64,000 bases of DNA from Paraflavisolibacter caeni (GTDB taxonomy: Bacteria; Bacteroidota; Bacteroidia; Chitinophagales; Chitinophagaceae), in the NCBI RefSeq assembly GCF_025628885.1, contig NZ_JAOTIF010000002.1, positions 372,001 through 436,000 of the forward strand, in the 5' to 3' direction. The notes beneath the pieces were generated by a model, which was given only the letters and a program-made list of their open reading frames with translations, did no database searches and was not told where the DNA came from. The position numbers and the translations under genes were made by a program. Below, one piece after another: positions 6,763 to 15,558 of this stretch. Each line of letters starts with the position of its first letter. The stretch's first letter is position 1.

Positions 6763-9700
6763 CTAAAAGTCTAATCCCATTGCAAAATACCATTGAGGCT
6801 TTCCTTTGAAGACACCATCCATTTGCCATGCACAGTCAAGGCGTAAGAAATAGCCAAGAAGAGTGCTGCGGGCTCCAAAGCCATAACCGCCGGCTAAAGG
6901 CCCAACACCTCCGGACTTCAGGCGCACAATAACCGGACCATCGCCATAAGGTACTGATGGACGCTCAATCTTATCGTAGTTTCCGTTCCAGGCAGTCCCC
7001 AAGTCTACAAATTGCACCAGCTGCAAATTGCGCAGGAAAGCATTGTTCAATGGCTTGTTCAGCAAGGTGCTGAATACCGGCATTCTTACTTCGCTGTTGA
7101 TCACAACATTGTTATTACCATTGGCAACATTCTGCTTGTAGCCTCTCAGATTTATGGCAAGTGCCTGGTATGCGTAATTGTTATCAGGATCAGGACGGTT
7201 GGTAGGGTCAAAGTAGCGGAAGCCAGTTATGTTGCGGTTACCATCCTCTTTTGCATTATTACCAAACTTCAGCCAGCCATCAACACCACCAAGGTAGTAG
7301 ATCACTTTCTGGTTGCCCCACGAAAAATCTGCTGAACCACGAACCGCCCAGATGATGTTGCGATAAATTGGCAGATAATGGCGGGCGTCAAAACCGGCAT
7401 TGAACATGAAGCGTCCCTCTGTATTCTGTACATGGCTCATTTGCGTGAACCAGTCAACATAAGCTTTCCATCGCAAGCCATGCCAGATGTTTAAAGCCGG
7501 ATTGGTGGTATTGTCATGTACATACTCTAATGAAAACTGTGCAAAGGTGTTGGTCGAGTCCTTGACGCTCAAAGATTCCCTGTCTACACCGCTAATGACA
7601 AAGCGGTCGAACCGGGGACCAACAGTGGCCCGAAAACTACGGACCTTGTCGATTGCGTACCGCATACGGCCAAGGTAATAATTGGAATACTGCTTGCCGG
7701 GATAGATAATGTTGGTAGTGTTGTCAGGGAACGTGATGTATTTATTATTCTTGATGCCTAAAGCAACTTCTACATTACTACGGTAAAAGGTGAAGCCCCA
7801 ATCGAGCCTTTTGCGCAGGTTGGTAAATTCAAACAGGATGTCATTGTCCTTCAGGTTGGTTGCCAGCCTGAAGCCACCGGAAATTTTGATGTCTTCAAAA
7901 AGATCAACTGTTCCCATGCGGATCAAACCACTCAGGTCGTCGCCATTCGATGGATCGATTGGACCCTGGCCTCCCTGGTAAGGCTGGTATTTATTGAATA
8001 CAAAAACCGTATTGTTCAATCCGGCTACCACATAATCGTTGAAGAATTTAGGCGGGCGGTATTCAAAAAGCTTTGCTTTTTTCAATACGCCTGCCTCTCC
8101 CGGCAATTCTGTTGTTTCAAAAACTTTTCCAACGTTAATGTTGGTGTCTTTCGTTTCATTGCCAAACTCTGTTTGGAAAATATCCTGGGCCCTTGATGTA
8201 TCACCTGGCTGGGGGGCCGGTATTTCGGCAGCTTGGGTTGTCGTCAGTCGTTCATGTTCCCTAAGCTTTTTCATGAATTCTGTTGGCTTAGCCGTTACAT
8301 TGCGACGACGTAAAGTGCTTTCGTCTACACGCAGGCGATACAGGAACTTATAATTACCTTGCTGCGTTACCTCACTGACCTGGGAGTTGTCACCGGCAGT
8401 GCGTGTTTCCCGAAGCCCACTTTGGTAGTTTGTAAGCGGAAATACATAAGCTGAATCCGTAGTCACCGATACCATACCAACAGAGTCAATATCCGTTTTA
8501 TTCCATTCTTTCAGGAGGCTGTCCACTTCCGGCTCTGTAGGATTTCTTAATATTTCATCGCCAATGTATACCAATGTATCCAGGCCAGCTCTTGCCGTGC
8601 TGAAGAAGCCTGCATAACGGTTGTTGATACCGTTCTCATCATTGACAAATGTAAAATGGTACGTATTGTATTGCGATGGATAACGGGCATTGCCAAATCT
8701 CAGGTTGGTGAGTTGGGATACCTGTTTATAATCAGATTTGTTCCAGTTATCAATCAGGAAGATATTGAATCGTTTCGCAGGCATTGCCGTATCGTTATCA
8801 ACAGCCTTAGGTGATGGACGATTAGAAGAGAACAGAATACCTGTCTTGTTAGGGAAGGAAACAAAGGATGGATCCAGGTCATCGTACACATCATTGGTGA
8901 TCTGTTCGACCGTTTGTTTCTCGATGTTGTAAACGAATATGTCTGTCTGACCGCTTTTTACGGCACTGATCAGCAACGTATTCGAGTTCAGCATATACTT
9001 TACATCCTGAATCTGGTCAAACTGGTGCAACTCCTGCTTGTTAAACTTGACACGGGCTACCGCATCATAAACAAACATTTTAATCTTGCCTTGTTCAGTG
9101 TAAACTACTGTCAGGCGGGTACCCTTGGGATCCCAAGCCAGGATCGGATAGTTAGGATTCACTTCATCCTCGCGGCTGCGGGCACCAGTCTTCAGGATCA
9201 CTTTACGGTTAACAAAGTTTTCGTTGATCACCACCTGGTATTTACCCTCTTTGAATTCTACCACGGCATAAGTAAAGCTACGGGGCTGGGGATTGGCATT
9301 GAAGCGGATAAAATCTTTCTTACGGATCTCTTCTGTCACAGACAATTGTCCTTTAGGAACCAGCCTGCGGCCGCGGACATCTTTGTAGTACATTTCCGGC
9401 ATCTCCGTCATAAATTCCTGCAGTATATCCTTGAACTTCTTTTTGGCGATTCTTTCTGAAGCACTATTCAGATTGCGGTAAATGCGGGCGAGGTACAACA
9501 GGTAGGTTGTTTTGCTTTTACCATATTTGTTTCCGAAATAATACCAGAAAGCATGGCCTGCCAAAAGAGGTTTTTTAAATGCGAACTGGTAGAATGTTTT
9601 ATACTCGGCGCTCAGCATGGCGTTCTTCAACTGGTCGTCCAAATCGGTATTCCATGGTTCGGCAACATAATCTATATAACCATCTGTCAGCCATGCAGGC

Positions 9701-10209
9701 AGGTCCAGCAAAGTTTGATTGGCAGCCATTTCACCCAGGTCGTCACCAAACAAAATGTTTTGTACTAAGACCTGTGCAATGCCCTGGCGCACCTGGCGGC
9801 GCAGGTTGTTGTGGTTGGCATCAAAATAGACCAACATCTTGTTGTTCACCAGTTTGGTAACACCACCGGTATTTTGCCAGTCAATACCAAGGCCGATATT
9901 TGATTGCTGTAATTCGTCAAAATTGTTGTACACCACTACGTTTGCACGGCGTTGCATACCATATTCAACAAATTCTTCTATGCTGGGCAGTTCCCTTTCG
10001 GCAATTTGCGCCACGTATTTCCCGATTTCAAGACCATCCTGGCTGAAATAAGTGTTGAAGTTGTCTGTCTGATAATATTTCCATGAGAATTTTTGATATT
10101 GCACCCTGTTTTTCCCATATTCCACAGTGCTTACTTGTGCACTTGCAATAAGGGTAAATGAAAGCAAGGTAATGCCACTTAAAACTAATCTTTCGAAGAA
10201 TCTGTTCAT
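6763..10209 (-). CDS. Large secreted protein: peptidase-MA-like domain, TolB-type propeller, outer-membrane barrel
   Basis: 1148 residues from ATG at 10207-10209 (MNRFFERL); an in-frame TTG at 10230 is unconvincing. Signal peptide ends near LIASAQ. Residues ~20-240 resemble the peptidase-MA-like fold with LPAWLTDGYIDYVAEPW, but the place of HExxH reads RQGIAQVLVQ, so the zinc site is absent. The middle (about 300-560) has WD40/TolB-like repeats (YPILAWDPKGTRLTVVY, DPSFVSFPNKTGILFSSNR). The C-terminal ~400 residues are an Omp85/BamA-like beta-barrel ending LRLDCAWQMDG...WYFAMGLDF with terminal Phe. It therefore probably sits in the outer membrane with a periplasmic propeller. Widespread but functionally uncharacterised in Bacteroidota. 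Single gene with its own terminator. Confidence 0.8.
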   Translation of the reverse strand: MNRFFERLVLSGITLLSFTLIASAQVSTVEYGKNRVQYQKFSWKYYQTDNFNTYFSQDGLEIGKYVAQIAERELPSIEEFVEYGMQRRANVVVYNNFDELQQSNIGLGIDWQNTGGVTKLVNNKMLVYFDANHNNLRRQVRQGIAQVLVQNILFGDDLGEMAANQTLLDLPAWLTDGYIDYVAEPWNTDLDDQLKNAMLSAEYKTFYQFAFKKPLLAGHAFWYYFGNKYGKSKTTYLLYLARIYRNLNSASERIAKKKFKDILQEFMTEMPEMYYKDVRGRRLVPKGQLSVTEEIRKKDFIRFNANPQPRSFTYAVVEFKEGKYQVVINENFVNRKVILKTGARSREDEVNPNYPILAWDPKGTRLTVVYTEQGKIKMFVYDAVARVKFNKQELHQFDQIQDVKYMLNSNTLLISAVKSGQTDIFVYNIEKQTVEQITNDVYDDLDPSFVSFPNKTGILFSSNRPSPKAVDNDTAMPAKRFNIFLIDNWNKSDYKQVSQLTNLRFGNARYPSQYNTYHFTFVNDENGINNRYAGFFSTARAGLDTLVYIGDEILRNPTEPEVDSLLKEWNKTDIDSVGMVSVTTDSAYVFPLTNYQSGLRETRTAGDNSQVSEVTQQGNYKFLYRLRVDESTLRRRNVTAKPTEFMKKLREHERLTTTQAAEIPAPQPGDTSRAQDIFQTEFGNETKDTNINVGKVFETTELPGEAGVLKKAKLFEYRPPKFFNDYVVAGLNNTVFVFNKYQPYQGGQGPIDPSNGDDLSGLIRMGTVDLFEDIKISGGFRLATNLKDNDILFEFTNLRKRLDWGFTFYRSNVEVALGIKNNKYITFPDNTTNIIYPGKQYSNYYLGRMRYAIDKVRSFRATVGPRFDRFVISGVDRESLSVKDSTNTFAQFSLEYVHDNTTNPALNIWHGLRWKAYVDWFTQMSHVQNTEGRFMFNAGFDARHYLPIYRNIIWAVRGSADFSWGNQKVIYYLGGVDGWLKFGNNAKEDGNRNITGFRYFDPTNRPDPDNNYAYQALAINLRGYKQNVANGNNNVVINSEVRMPVFSTLLNKPLNNAFLRNLQLVQFVDLGTAWNGNYDKIERPSVPYGDGPVIVRLKSGGVGPLAGGYGFGARSTLLGYFLRLDCAWQMDGVFKGKPQWYFAMGLDF

Positions 10210-10319
10210 AGAAGTGTAATCAAGTTTCAAAGTATGATAAGCTGGACTGTAAATTGCACCCTGAGTTTAAACAATACAAATAAAACCACAATCTAAATCT
10301 AAAATACGAAAAAGCCAGT

Positions 10320-10964
10320 ATGTTGTATATTCAGTCATTTACGTTTAGCCCGGTGCAGGAAAATACCTACATCCTGTATAACGATGAAAAACAATGTTGT
10401 ATTATAGACCCCGGCTGTTATTTTGCCTCCGAGGAGGAAGAATTGAAGAGTTTTATTAAAGATCATGGGCTGACTCCTGTTTTGCTCCTGAATACTCATT
10501 GCCACCTGGACCATATTTTCGGTAATCGTTTTGTGCAAAAGACGTTTGGTCTGAAGCTGCACTTACATAAATTGGAAAAGCAGGTTTTGGATTATGGGCC
10601 TGTATCCGGCCAAATGTGGCAGTTGCCATTTGATAATTATGATGGGGAACTGGTTTATATAGATGAAAACGATGTCATCAGATTGGGTTCCGAAGAGTTG
10701 CAAGTATTATTCACTCCGGGGCATTCTCCTGGTCATATCTGCTTTTACAGTAAGCCTCACAAGTTCCTGATCGGGGGAGATGTGTTGTTCAATGGAAGCG
10801 TTGGCAGAACCGACTTGCCGGGAGGCGATTTTGCTACACTGGAACAAAGCATCAAAACAAAATTATATACGCTTCCTGAAGACGTGATCGTGTATCCCGG
10901 TCATGGAGATTCCACCACTATTGGCGAAGAAATGAAAACCAATCCCTTTGTAAGTATGATATAA
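10320..10964 (+). CDS. MBL-fold hydrolase, glyoxalase II-like
   Basis: 214 residues of metallo-beta-lactamase fold. The zinc motif is HCHLDH (residues 60-65), here with Cys at position 61 in place of the more usual T/S. Further ligands are H135 (FTPGHSPGH), D154 (GGDVLF) and H195 (YPGHG). The short C-terminus without the long substrate-binding helices of true glyoxalase II places it with the YcbL/GloB2-like family, thioester hydrolases that can act on S-lactoylglutathione. Since Bacteroidota usually lack glutathione, the physiological thiol is open. Divergent from the large barrel gene; its stop codon lies inside the palindrome shared with the convergent flippase gene. Confidence 0.85.
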   Translation: MLYIQSFTFSPVQENTYILYNDEKQCCIIDPGCYFASEEEELKSFIKDHGLTPVLLLNTHCHLDHIFGNRFVQKTFGLKLHLHKLEKQVLDYGPVSGQMWQLPFDNYDGELVYIDENDVIRLGSEELQVLFTPGHSPGHICFYSKPHKFLIGGDVLFNGSVGRTDLPGGDFATLEQSIKTKLYTLPEDVIVYPGHGDSTTIGEEMKTNPFVSMI

Positions 10965-10988
10965 CAGGTTTACATGTAAACCTGTTAT
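10961..10988. terminator. 28-bp perfect palindrome between convergent genes, containing both stop codons
   Basis: Half-site ATAACAGGTTTACA, then its exact reverse complement. The TAA of the hydrolase (10962-10964) and the TAA of the flippase (10985-10987, minus strand) are both in it. Probably a bidirectional terminator, though a T run is weak on both sides. Confidence 0.6.
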
Positions 10989-12514
10989 CTTACCCCCAGG
11001 CTTGTATTCCCTTTCTTTAAAAACCTTCCTACTACCGGCAATCGCTCAAACTCTTTCCGTTCCACGTTCAATACCAGTATGGCAAATAGTGAAAGCAGTA
11101 TCAGGGCTAAGCCCCTGTCGGCCCAGGCTCCAAGATTCAATTGTTGGAATAAGACATACCCTCCGTACAACCCAACAACAATCAGAATAAAAGCAACCAG
11201 TTTCTTTGTCGCATAAGGAACCGGATATATTTTCTGTCCCCATACATATGAGACCACCATCATGCTGCCATAGCAAAGGAATGTAGCCCAGGCGCAGGCC
11301 ATATAACCATAGCGGGGAATGAACAGGTAGTTGACCAGGATTGTGGTTGCGGCTCCAATGATCGTGATCCAGGCTCCTGCCATAGTATTTTTGGATAATT
11401 TATACCAGATAGAGAGATTGTAGTATATGCCCAGGAACATATTGGCGAGCAATAAGATAGGCACCACTTTCAGACCTTCCCAATAATTTGGATTTTGAAT
11501 AAAATGTTTCCAGACATCCAGGAATAGTGCCACAACCAGGAACATAAAGCAAATGGTGATCACGAAAAACTTCATGACCCTGGCATATACCTTTTGTGGC
11601 TGCTGACCTTGTGCCTGTTTGAAAAAGAATGGTTCTGCGCCCATCCTGAAAGCCTGTACAAATAAAGTGATCAGGATCGATAGCTTATAGCATGCACTAT
11701 AGGCGCCCACTTCAAACTTGGCAGCAGCTTCGGTAGGAGCGGAGGTCCACCAGCGCAGCATCACCCGGTCAAAGGTTTCATTGATCATACCTGCAAAACC
11801 AGCAAGGATCAGGGGGGATGAATAAATCATGATCTCCTTCCACAGCCTGGAATTGAATCGCCACCGGAAGGCAAAAAACTCTTTCGACAGCATCAGGAAT
11901 GTAGCAATGGCTTGTACCAGGTTGGCAATGATCACATAGCCCACCCGGTTCTCAGCGTTATAGAAAATCCCGATAAAGCTATCAGGGTCTTCTTTCTGAA
12001 TTTGTGGGCATACCGACAGGAAGAAGAAGGTCAATGCAATATTGATGATGATACCTGCAATGCGTACTGTTGCAAATTTGACCGGCCGGCCTTCAAAGCG
12101 GAGCCGCGCAAAGGCCAGCGTGGAGAGCGCATCGAAGGCAATAATAAAAGCGCTCCAGGTAAAATACTCGGGATGCTCTTCCAGCCCGATGATGCTGGCA
12201 AACACATTATTGAAAAGGACCATGAGGGTGGTCAGCAGGCATGTAGAAAGAATAAGCGATACGCTGGCCGTGTTATACACATCCAACTGCTGTTCCTTAT
12301 TAGCTGAAAAACGGAAATAGGCCGTTTCCAGTCCGTAAGTGAATATGATATTCAGAAATGGAATAAGGGCGTATACCAAACTCATCTCACCATAGGCCAC
12401 ACCGGAAAGGGTGGCGGTAAGGTAAGGCGTAAGTAAATAACTTAAAAAACGTGCTGCAATGGAGCTGGCTCCATACCACAACGTTTGACCCGCTAACTTT
12501 TTAATGCCACTCAA
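10985..12514 (-). CDS. MOP-superfamily flippase (polysaccharide export/Wzx-like)
   Basis: 509 residues, 12-14 predicted membrane helices, no signal peptide. N-terminal LAGQTLWYGASSIAARFLSYLLTPYL is the classic start of Bacteroidota polysaccharide-biosynthesis (PST/MATE-like) flippases. GEMSLVYALIPFLNIIFTYGLETAYFRF is also family-typical. Proteins of this class flip lipid-linked glycans across the inner membrane. No glycosyltransferase neighbours are present, so it is not in a recognisable capsule or O-antigen locus; a lipid-linked precursor other than capsule is equally possible. It is 45 bases downstream of arfB and likely in its transcript. The C-terminus is soluble and basic. Confidence 0.85.
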   Translation of the reverse strand: MSGIKKLAGQTLWYGASSIAARFLSYLLTPYLTATLSGVAYGEMSLVYALIPFLNIIFTYGLETAYFRFSANKEQQLDVYNTASVSLILSTCLLTTLMVLFNNVFASIIGLEEHPEYFTWSAFIIAFDALSTLAFARLRFEGRPVKFATVRIAGIIINIALTFFFLSVCPQIQKEDPDSFIGIFYNAENRVGYVIIANLVQAIATFLMLSKEFFAFRWRFNSRLWKEIMIYSSPLILAGFAGMINETFDRVMLRWWTSAPTEAAAKFEVGAYSACYKLSILITLFVQAFRMGAEPFFFKQAQGQQPQKVYARVMKFFVITICFMFLVVALFLDVWKHFIQNPNYWEGLKVVPILLLANMFLGIYYNLSIWYKLSKNTMAGAWITIIGAATTILVNYLFIPRYGYMACAWATFLCYGSMMVVSYVWGQKIYPVPYATKKLVAFILIVVGLYGGYVLFQQLNLGAWADRGLALILLSLFAILVLNVERKEFERLPVVGRFLKKGNTSLGVR

Positions 12515-12559
12515 AGAATGTAATTTTTGGAGGGCAAATGTAATTCAAGAGTTCGCAAG

Positions 12560-12955
12560 TTAAAACCTAAACTTCTTCCTGCTTTCTTTCTTTTCCGAGA
12601 AGCGCTTTTTGCTGTCAAGGCGTCGCTCTTTTGATTGTTTGGTTGGCTTGGTGGCAATGCGCAACTTCTTTTTCCGGAGCGCCTCGCCAATCAATTCATT
12701 GATTTTGTTGACAGCTTCTTCCTTATTGGACAGCTGTGTACGGTGCATTTGCGCCTTCACCACCAACTGCCCTTCCGAATTGATGCGGTTGACAAGCTTG
12801 TGTTGCACCTTTTCTTTTTGTTCGTTTGAGAGCAATTGAGAACTCCCTACATCAAAAAAAGCTATCACTGCGGTCTCTACTTTATTTACATTCTGTCCGC
12901 CCTTACCACCGCTCCTGGTGGTTTGAAGCTTAATCTCGGATGAAAAATCGATCAT
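12560..12955 (-). CDS. arfB: Alternative ribosome-rescue factor ArfB (peptidyl-tRNA hydrolase)
   Basis: 131 residues. The GGQ motif of class I release factors is at 19-21 within [17 protein letters not shown], and HRTQLSNKEEAVNKI follows. There is no codon-recognition domain. The C-terminus is a basic tail (KKLRIATKPTKQSKERRLDSKK...KKFRF) that in E. coli ArfB enters the empty mRNA channel of stalled ribosomes. Releases nascent chains from non-stop complexes. Length and architecture are standard. The -7 box lies only 5 bases before the ATG, so the transcript may be almost leaderless. Divergent from dtd, another translation-quality gene. Confidence 0.93.
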   Translation of the reverse strand: MIDFSSEIKLQTTRSGGKGGQNVNKVETAVIAFFDVGSSQLLSNEQKEKVQHKLVNRINSEGQLVVKAQMHRTQLSNKEEAVNKINELIGEALRKKKLRIATKPTKQSKERRLDSKKRFSEKKESRKKFRF

Positions 12956-12960
12956 AGTTA

Positions 12961-12968
12961 CGAAGTTA
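12961..12968 (-). promoter_or_regulatory. -7-like element of arfB (TAACTTCG)
   Basis: TAnnTTcG on the minus strand, 5 bases before the arfB ATG. One mismatch to TAnnTTTG; the same TTCG variant occurs before dtd and the SusC gene. Confidence 0.45.
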
Positions 12969-13023
12969 GAGATCCGGGTAGTTTGTTCTGTGCATTTCTG
13001 ACGTTGTATTTGTGTGGTACTTC

Positions 13024-13031
13024 TATCTTCG
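13024..13031 (+). promoter_or_regulatory. -7-like element of dtd (TATCTTCG)
   Basis: TAnnTTcG 18 bases before the ATG at 13050; supports that ATG rather than upstream in-frame codons at 13014. Confidence 0.45.
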
Positions 13032-13049
13032 TGCCTCGGAATTTTAATT

Positions 13050-13502
13050 ATGCGTGTTGTTATTCAGAGAGTTTCCAGGGCCAGCGTTACTGTGGATGGT
13101 GCAGTAACCGGAAAAATCGGAGCAGGATTATTGGTGCTGCTGGGAGTGGAAGATGCCGATAGCGAGGAGGATATTCAATGGCTCAGTAGTAAAATTATCA
13201 ATTTAAGAATTTTTAATGATGAAGCGGGCGTGATGAACCGTTCTGTTATAGATGTGGGCGGTGATATCTTATTGGTAAGCCAGTTTACACTTCATGCCAG
13301 TACAAAAAAGGGAAACCGGCCCAGTTACATCCGTGCCAGCAAGCCACCCTTCGCCATACCAATGTATGAAAAGCTGATGGGCCAGCTGCAAAAAGACCTG
13401 GGGAAAAACATTGCAGCCGGCATATTCGGTGCCGATATGAAAGTTGAACTGCTGAACGACGGACCTGTAACCATTATAATTGATAGTAAAAACAAGGAAT
13501 GA
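13050..13502 (+). CDS. dtd: D-aminoacyl-tRNA deacylase
   Basis: 150 residues, standard length. Contains the two cross-subunit motifs of DTD: SQFTL at 77-81 and the Gly-cisPro loop NDGPVT at 136-141, with N-terminal MRVVIQRVSRASVTVDG. The homodimer hydrolyses D-aminoacyl-tRNA (and Gly-tRNA-Ala), removing D-residues before translation. Start at ATG 13050 because MRVVIQRV is the invariant N-terminus. The downstream globin gene is 62 bases away, separated by a small block of GAATGACGAAT-type sequence. Confidence 0.95.
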   Translation: MRVVIQRVSRASVTVDGAVTGKIGAGLLVLLGVEDADSEEDIQWLSSKIINLRIFNDEAGVMNRSVIDVGGDILLVSQFTLHASTKKGNRPSYIRASKPPFAIPMYEKLMGQLQKDLGKNIAAGIFGADMKVELLNDGPVTIIIDSKNKE

Positions 13503-13564
13503 AGGGAATGACGAATGACGAATAAGAGTGATTCGAGTCGTTCACAATAACATTGAACAGTTAA

Positions 13565-13957
13565 ATGAGTAATAAAAGAGATATACAAACCAGGGAAGAC
13601 CTTTTATTTATGCTGGCGGCTTTTTATGAAAAGGCGTTCCAAGATGAATTGATAGGCCGCTTTTTTACGGAGGTAGTTCCTTTGGACCTGGAGGAGCACC
13701 TGCCAGTAATTACAGATTTCTGGGAGGCTATCGTTTTCGGGCAACATACCTATCGTAAAAACGTAATGGCCGTACACCAGCATATTCACCAGTTGTCGCC
13801 CATTTACAAGGAACACCTCGATCGCTGGGTAGAGATATTTATTAGTAACGTGGATGAATTTTTTGCCGGTGAAAAGGCTGACCTGGTAAAACACAGAGCT
13901 GCATCAATTGCTACACTCATGAATATGAAACTCAATAATCCAATAGGTAAATTATGA
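13565..13957 (+). CDS. Group III truncated hemoglobin
   Basis: 130 residues, 2-on-2 globin fold. Features of group III trHb: N-terminal helix LLFMLAAFYEKAFQDELIGRFF, the conserved FWEAIVFGQHTYRKN, and the proximal histidine region around HQHIHQLSPIYKEHLDRWVEIF. Group III globins bind haem and are linked to NO/O2 chemistry in low-oxygen niches; the role here is not determined. Its stop overlaps the next gene's start (ATGA), so the MazG-like gene is translationally coupled to it. Confidence 0.9.
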   Translation: MSNKRDIQTREDLLFMLAAFYEKAFQDELIGRFFTEVVPLDLEEHLPVITDFWEAIVFGQHTYRKNVMAVHQHIHQLSPIYKEHLDRWVEIFISNVDEFFAGEKADLVKHRAASIATLMNMKLNNPIGKL

Positions 13958-14280
13958 CTATCAAAGATGCCCAAGTGCAAATAGACCAATGGATCAAAAC
14001 AGTCGGTGTCCGATACTTCAACGAATTGACCAACCTTGGTATACTCATGGAAGAAGTAGGGGAGCTGAGCCGGATCATGGTGAGGACTTACGGCGAGCAA
14101 TCATTCAAAGAAAGCGATAAAAATAAAAACCTTTCTGATGAACTGGCCGACGTACTTTGGGTGCTGATGTGCATTGCCAATCAAACCGGCGTTGACCTTA
14201 CCGAGGCTCTGCAAAAAAACTTTGAAAAGAAAAACATCCGCGATGCCAACAGGCACCAGCAAAACGAAAAATTAACCTGA
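13954..14280 (+). CDS. MazG-like nucleotide pyrophosphohydrolase
   Basis: 108 residues, all-alpha NTP-PPase. The metal-binding signature is EEVGELSRI on helix 1 and NLSDELADVLWVL on a later helix (the EExxE...ExxD pattern). Such enzymes cleave non-canonical or excess (d)NTPs to the monophosphate and pyrophosphate. The single short domain resembles the MazG/RS21-C6 type rather than two-domain MazG. Start overlaps the preceding globin stop by four bases. Substrate unknown. Confidence 0.88.
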   Translation: MTIKDAQVQIDQWIKTVGVRYFNELTNLGILMEEVGELSRIMVRTYGEQSFKESDKNKNLSDELADVLWVLMCIANQTGVDLTEALQKNFEKKNIRDANRHQQNEKLT

Positions 14281-14341
14281 GAACAGTAGAAGTGAAATTT
14301 AAAATGTTGAACTATTCTAATCACCTGATTAATCCACGGTT

Positions 14342-14782
14342 ATGAATGACGAACACTACATGAGGCAGGCGCTGGCGCAGGCCCAGAACGCCTTTGATGA
14401 AGATGAAGTACCTGTGGGCGCCATTATCGTACTCAACGATAAGATCATTGCCCGTGGTTATAACCAGGTAGAGAAATTGAATGACCCGACTGCACATGCG
14501 GAGATTATTGCATTAACATCGGCCTTTAACTTTCTCGGCAGTAAGTATCTACCAGAAGCTACTATATACGTTACCGTTGAACCCTGCGTTATGTGTGCAG
14601 GCGCCCTGTACTGGAGTAAAATAGGCCGCATCGTATATGGTGCCGCTGATGAAAAGAATGGATATAAAAGAGTGGCTGGCGAAGTTTCTCCATTTCATCC
14701 TAAAACCCTGCTGAAAACAGGTGTGCTGAAAAACGAATGTGCTGAACTGATGAAAGAATTCTTCCGCCAGCGCAGAAAGTGA
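14342..14782 (+). CDS. tadA: tRNA(adenine34) deaminase
   Basis: 146 residues. Zinc deaminase motifs: HAE at 52-54 (catalytic Glu) and PCVMCAGAL with Cys82 and Cys85. ALAQAQNAFDEDEVPVGAIIV is the typical N-terminus of TadA, and KNECAELMKEFFRQRR the C-terminus. Converts A34 to inosine in tRNA-Arg(ACG). A guanine deaminase-type function is less likely given the full TadA signature. Followed by a long imperfect palindrome and then sodA. Confidence 0.93.
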   Translation: MNDEHYMRQALAQAQNAFDEDEVPVGAIIVLNDKIIARGYNQVEKLNDPTAHAEIIALTSAFNFLGSKYLPEATIYVTVEPCVMCAGALYWSKIGRIVYGAADEKNGYKRVAGEVSPFHPKTLLKTGVLKNECAELMKEFFRQRRK

Positions 14783-14786
14783 TTTG

Positions 14787-14816
14787 AATGATGAATGATT
14801 CGAATCATTCGTCATT
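14787..14816 (+). terminator. 30-bp palindrome after tadA
   Basis: Near-perfect dyad with core GAATGATTCGAATCATTC and one T/G mismatch (a G-U pair in RNA); followed by TTTCCTTTG. Also belongs to the GAATGACGAAT-like intergenic sequences. Confidence 0.5.
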
Positions 14817-14829
14817 TCCTTTGTTTGTT

Positions 14830-14837
14830 TACATTTG
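14830..14837 (+). promoter_or_regulatory. -7 element of sodA (TACATTTG)
   Basis: Exact TAnnTTTG, about 60 bases before the ATG at 14897; TTTG-rich sequence upstream could hold the -33 box. Confidence 0.55.
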
Positions 14838-14896
14838 TGCCTCCGAAGGAAACGATAGATAAATATTAAATTGTAAATCTTAAAACGAAAATCATT

Positions 14897-15505
14897 ATGG
14901 CATTCACCTTACCACAGTTGCCTTATGCACACGAAGCTTTAGAACCGCATATTGATACCCAAACAATGCAGATCCACCACGGCAAACACCACCAGGCTTA
15001 TGTGGACAATCTGAATAAAGCTATTGCCGGTACAGAACACGAAAATAAAAGTCTCGAAGCACTGATCGCTATTGCTGGCTCCATTTCTCCTGCTGTACGT
15101 AACAATGGCGGTGGCCACTGGAACCACACTTTCTTCTGGGAGATTTTGGCCCCTAACGCTGGCGGACAACCGACTGGCAGACTGGCTGAAGCCATCAACC
15201 AGACTTTTGGTTCATTCGACGCTTTCAAGGAAAAATTAAACACAGCTGGTGCAACCCGCTTTGGTAGCGGTTGGGCATGGCTGATCGTTAGAGATGGCAG
15301 ATTGGAAGTAACTTCTACTCCTAACCAGGACAACCCGTTGATGGATGTTGCCGAGGTTAAAGGTACTCCGATCTTAGGTGTGGATGTTTGGGAGCATGCT
15401 TATTACCTGAAATATCAAAACCGCCGTCCGGAATACCTGAACGCATTCTGGAACGTGATCAACTGGAGTAAAGTGAGCGAGCGTTTTGAAAATGCAAGCA
15501 AGTAA
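14897..15505 (+). CDS. sodA: Superoxide dismutase, Mn-type by key residues
   Basis: 202 residues. Metal ligands H27 (MQIHHGKHH), H77 (GHWNHTFFW), D163 and H167 (DVWEHAYY). The second-shell pattern follows MnSOD: GGG before HWNH and Gln144 in [10 protein letters not shown], with [11 protein letters not shown] as in E. coli SodA. FeSODs carry Gln near the HWNH motif instead. Cambialistic use of Fe is common in Bacteroidota and cannot be excluded. No signal peptide, so cytosolic. Own promoter and a strong bidirectional terminator; monocistronic. Confidence 0.93.
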   Translation: MAFTLPQLPYAHEALEPHIDTQTMQIHHGKHHQAYVDNLNKAIAGTEHENKSLEALIAIAGSISPAVRNNGGGHWNHTFFWEILAPNAGGQPTGRLAEAINQTFGSFDAFKEKLNTAGATRFGSGWAWLIVRDGRLEVTSTPNQDNPLMDVAEVKGTPILGVDVWEHAYYLKYQNRRPEYLNAFWNVINWSKVSERFENASK

Positions 15506-15520
15506 GAGCGATCAACACTT

Positions 15521-15558
15521 TAATAAAAAAGCTGGCCCCTGAGTCAGCTTTTTTATTA
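15521..15558. terminator. Bidirectional terminator between sodA and yidD
   Basis: Perfect arms TAATAAAAAAGCTG and its complement plus two inner pairs (one G-U), loop CCCTGA. T runs on both strands; the yidD stop codon (15556-15558) is within the outer arm. Confidence 0.85.

Noticed and set aside
8914-9459. 181-codon plus-strand frame inside the large barrel gene
   Set aside because: Antisense shadow; the minus-strand protein has clear domain content across the same bases.
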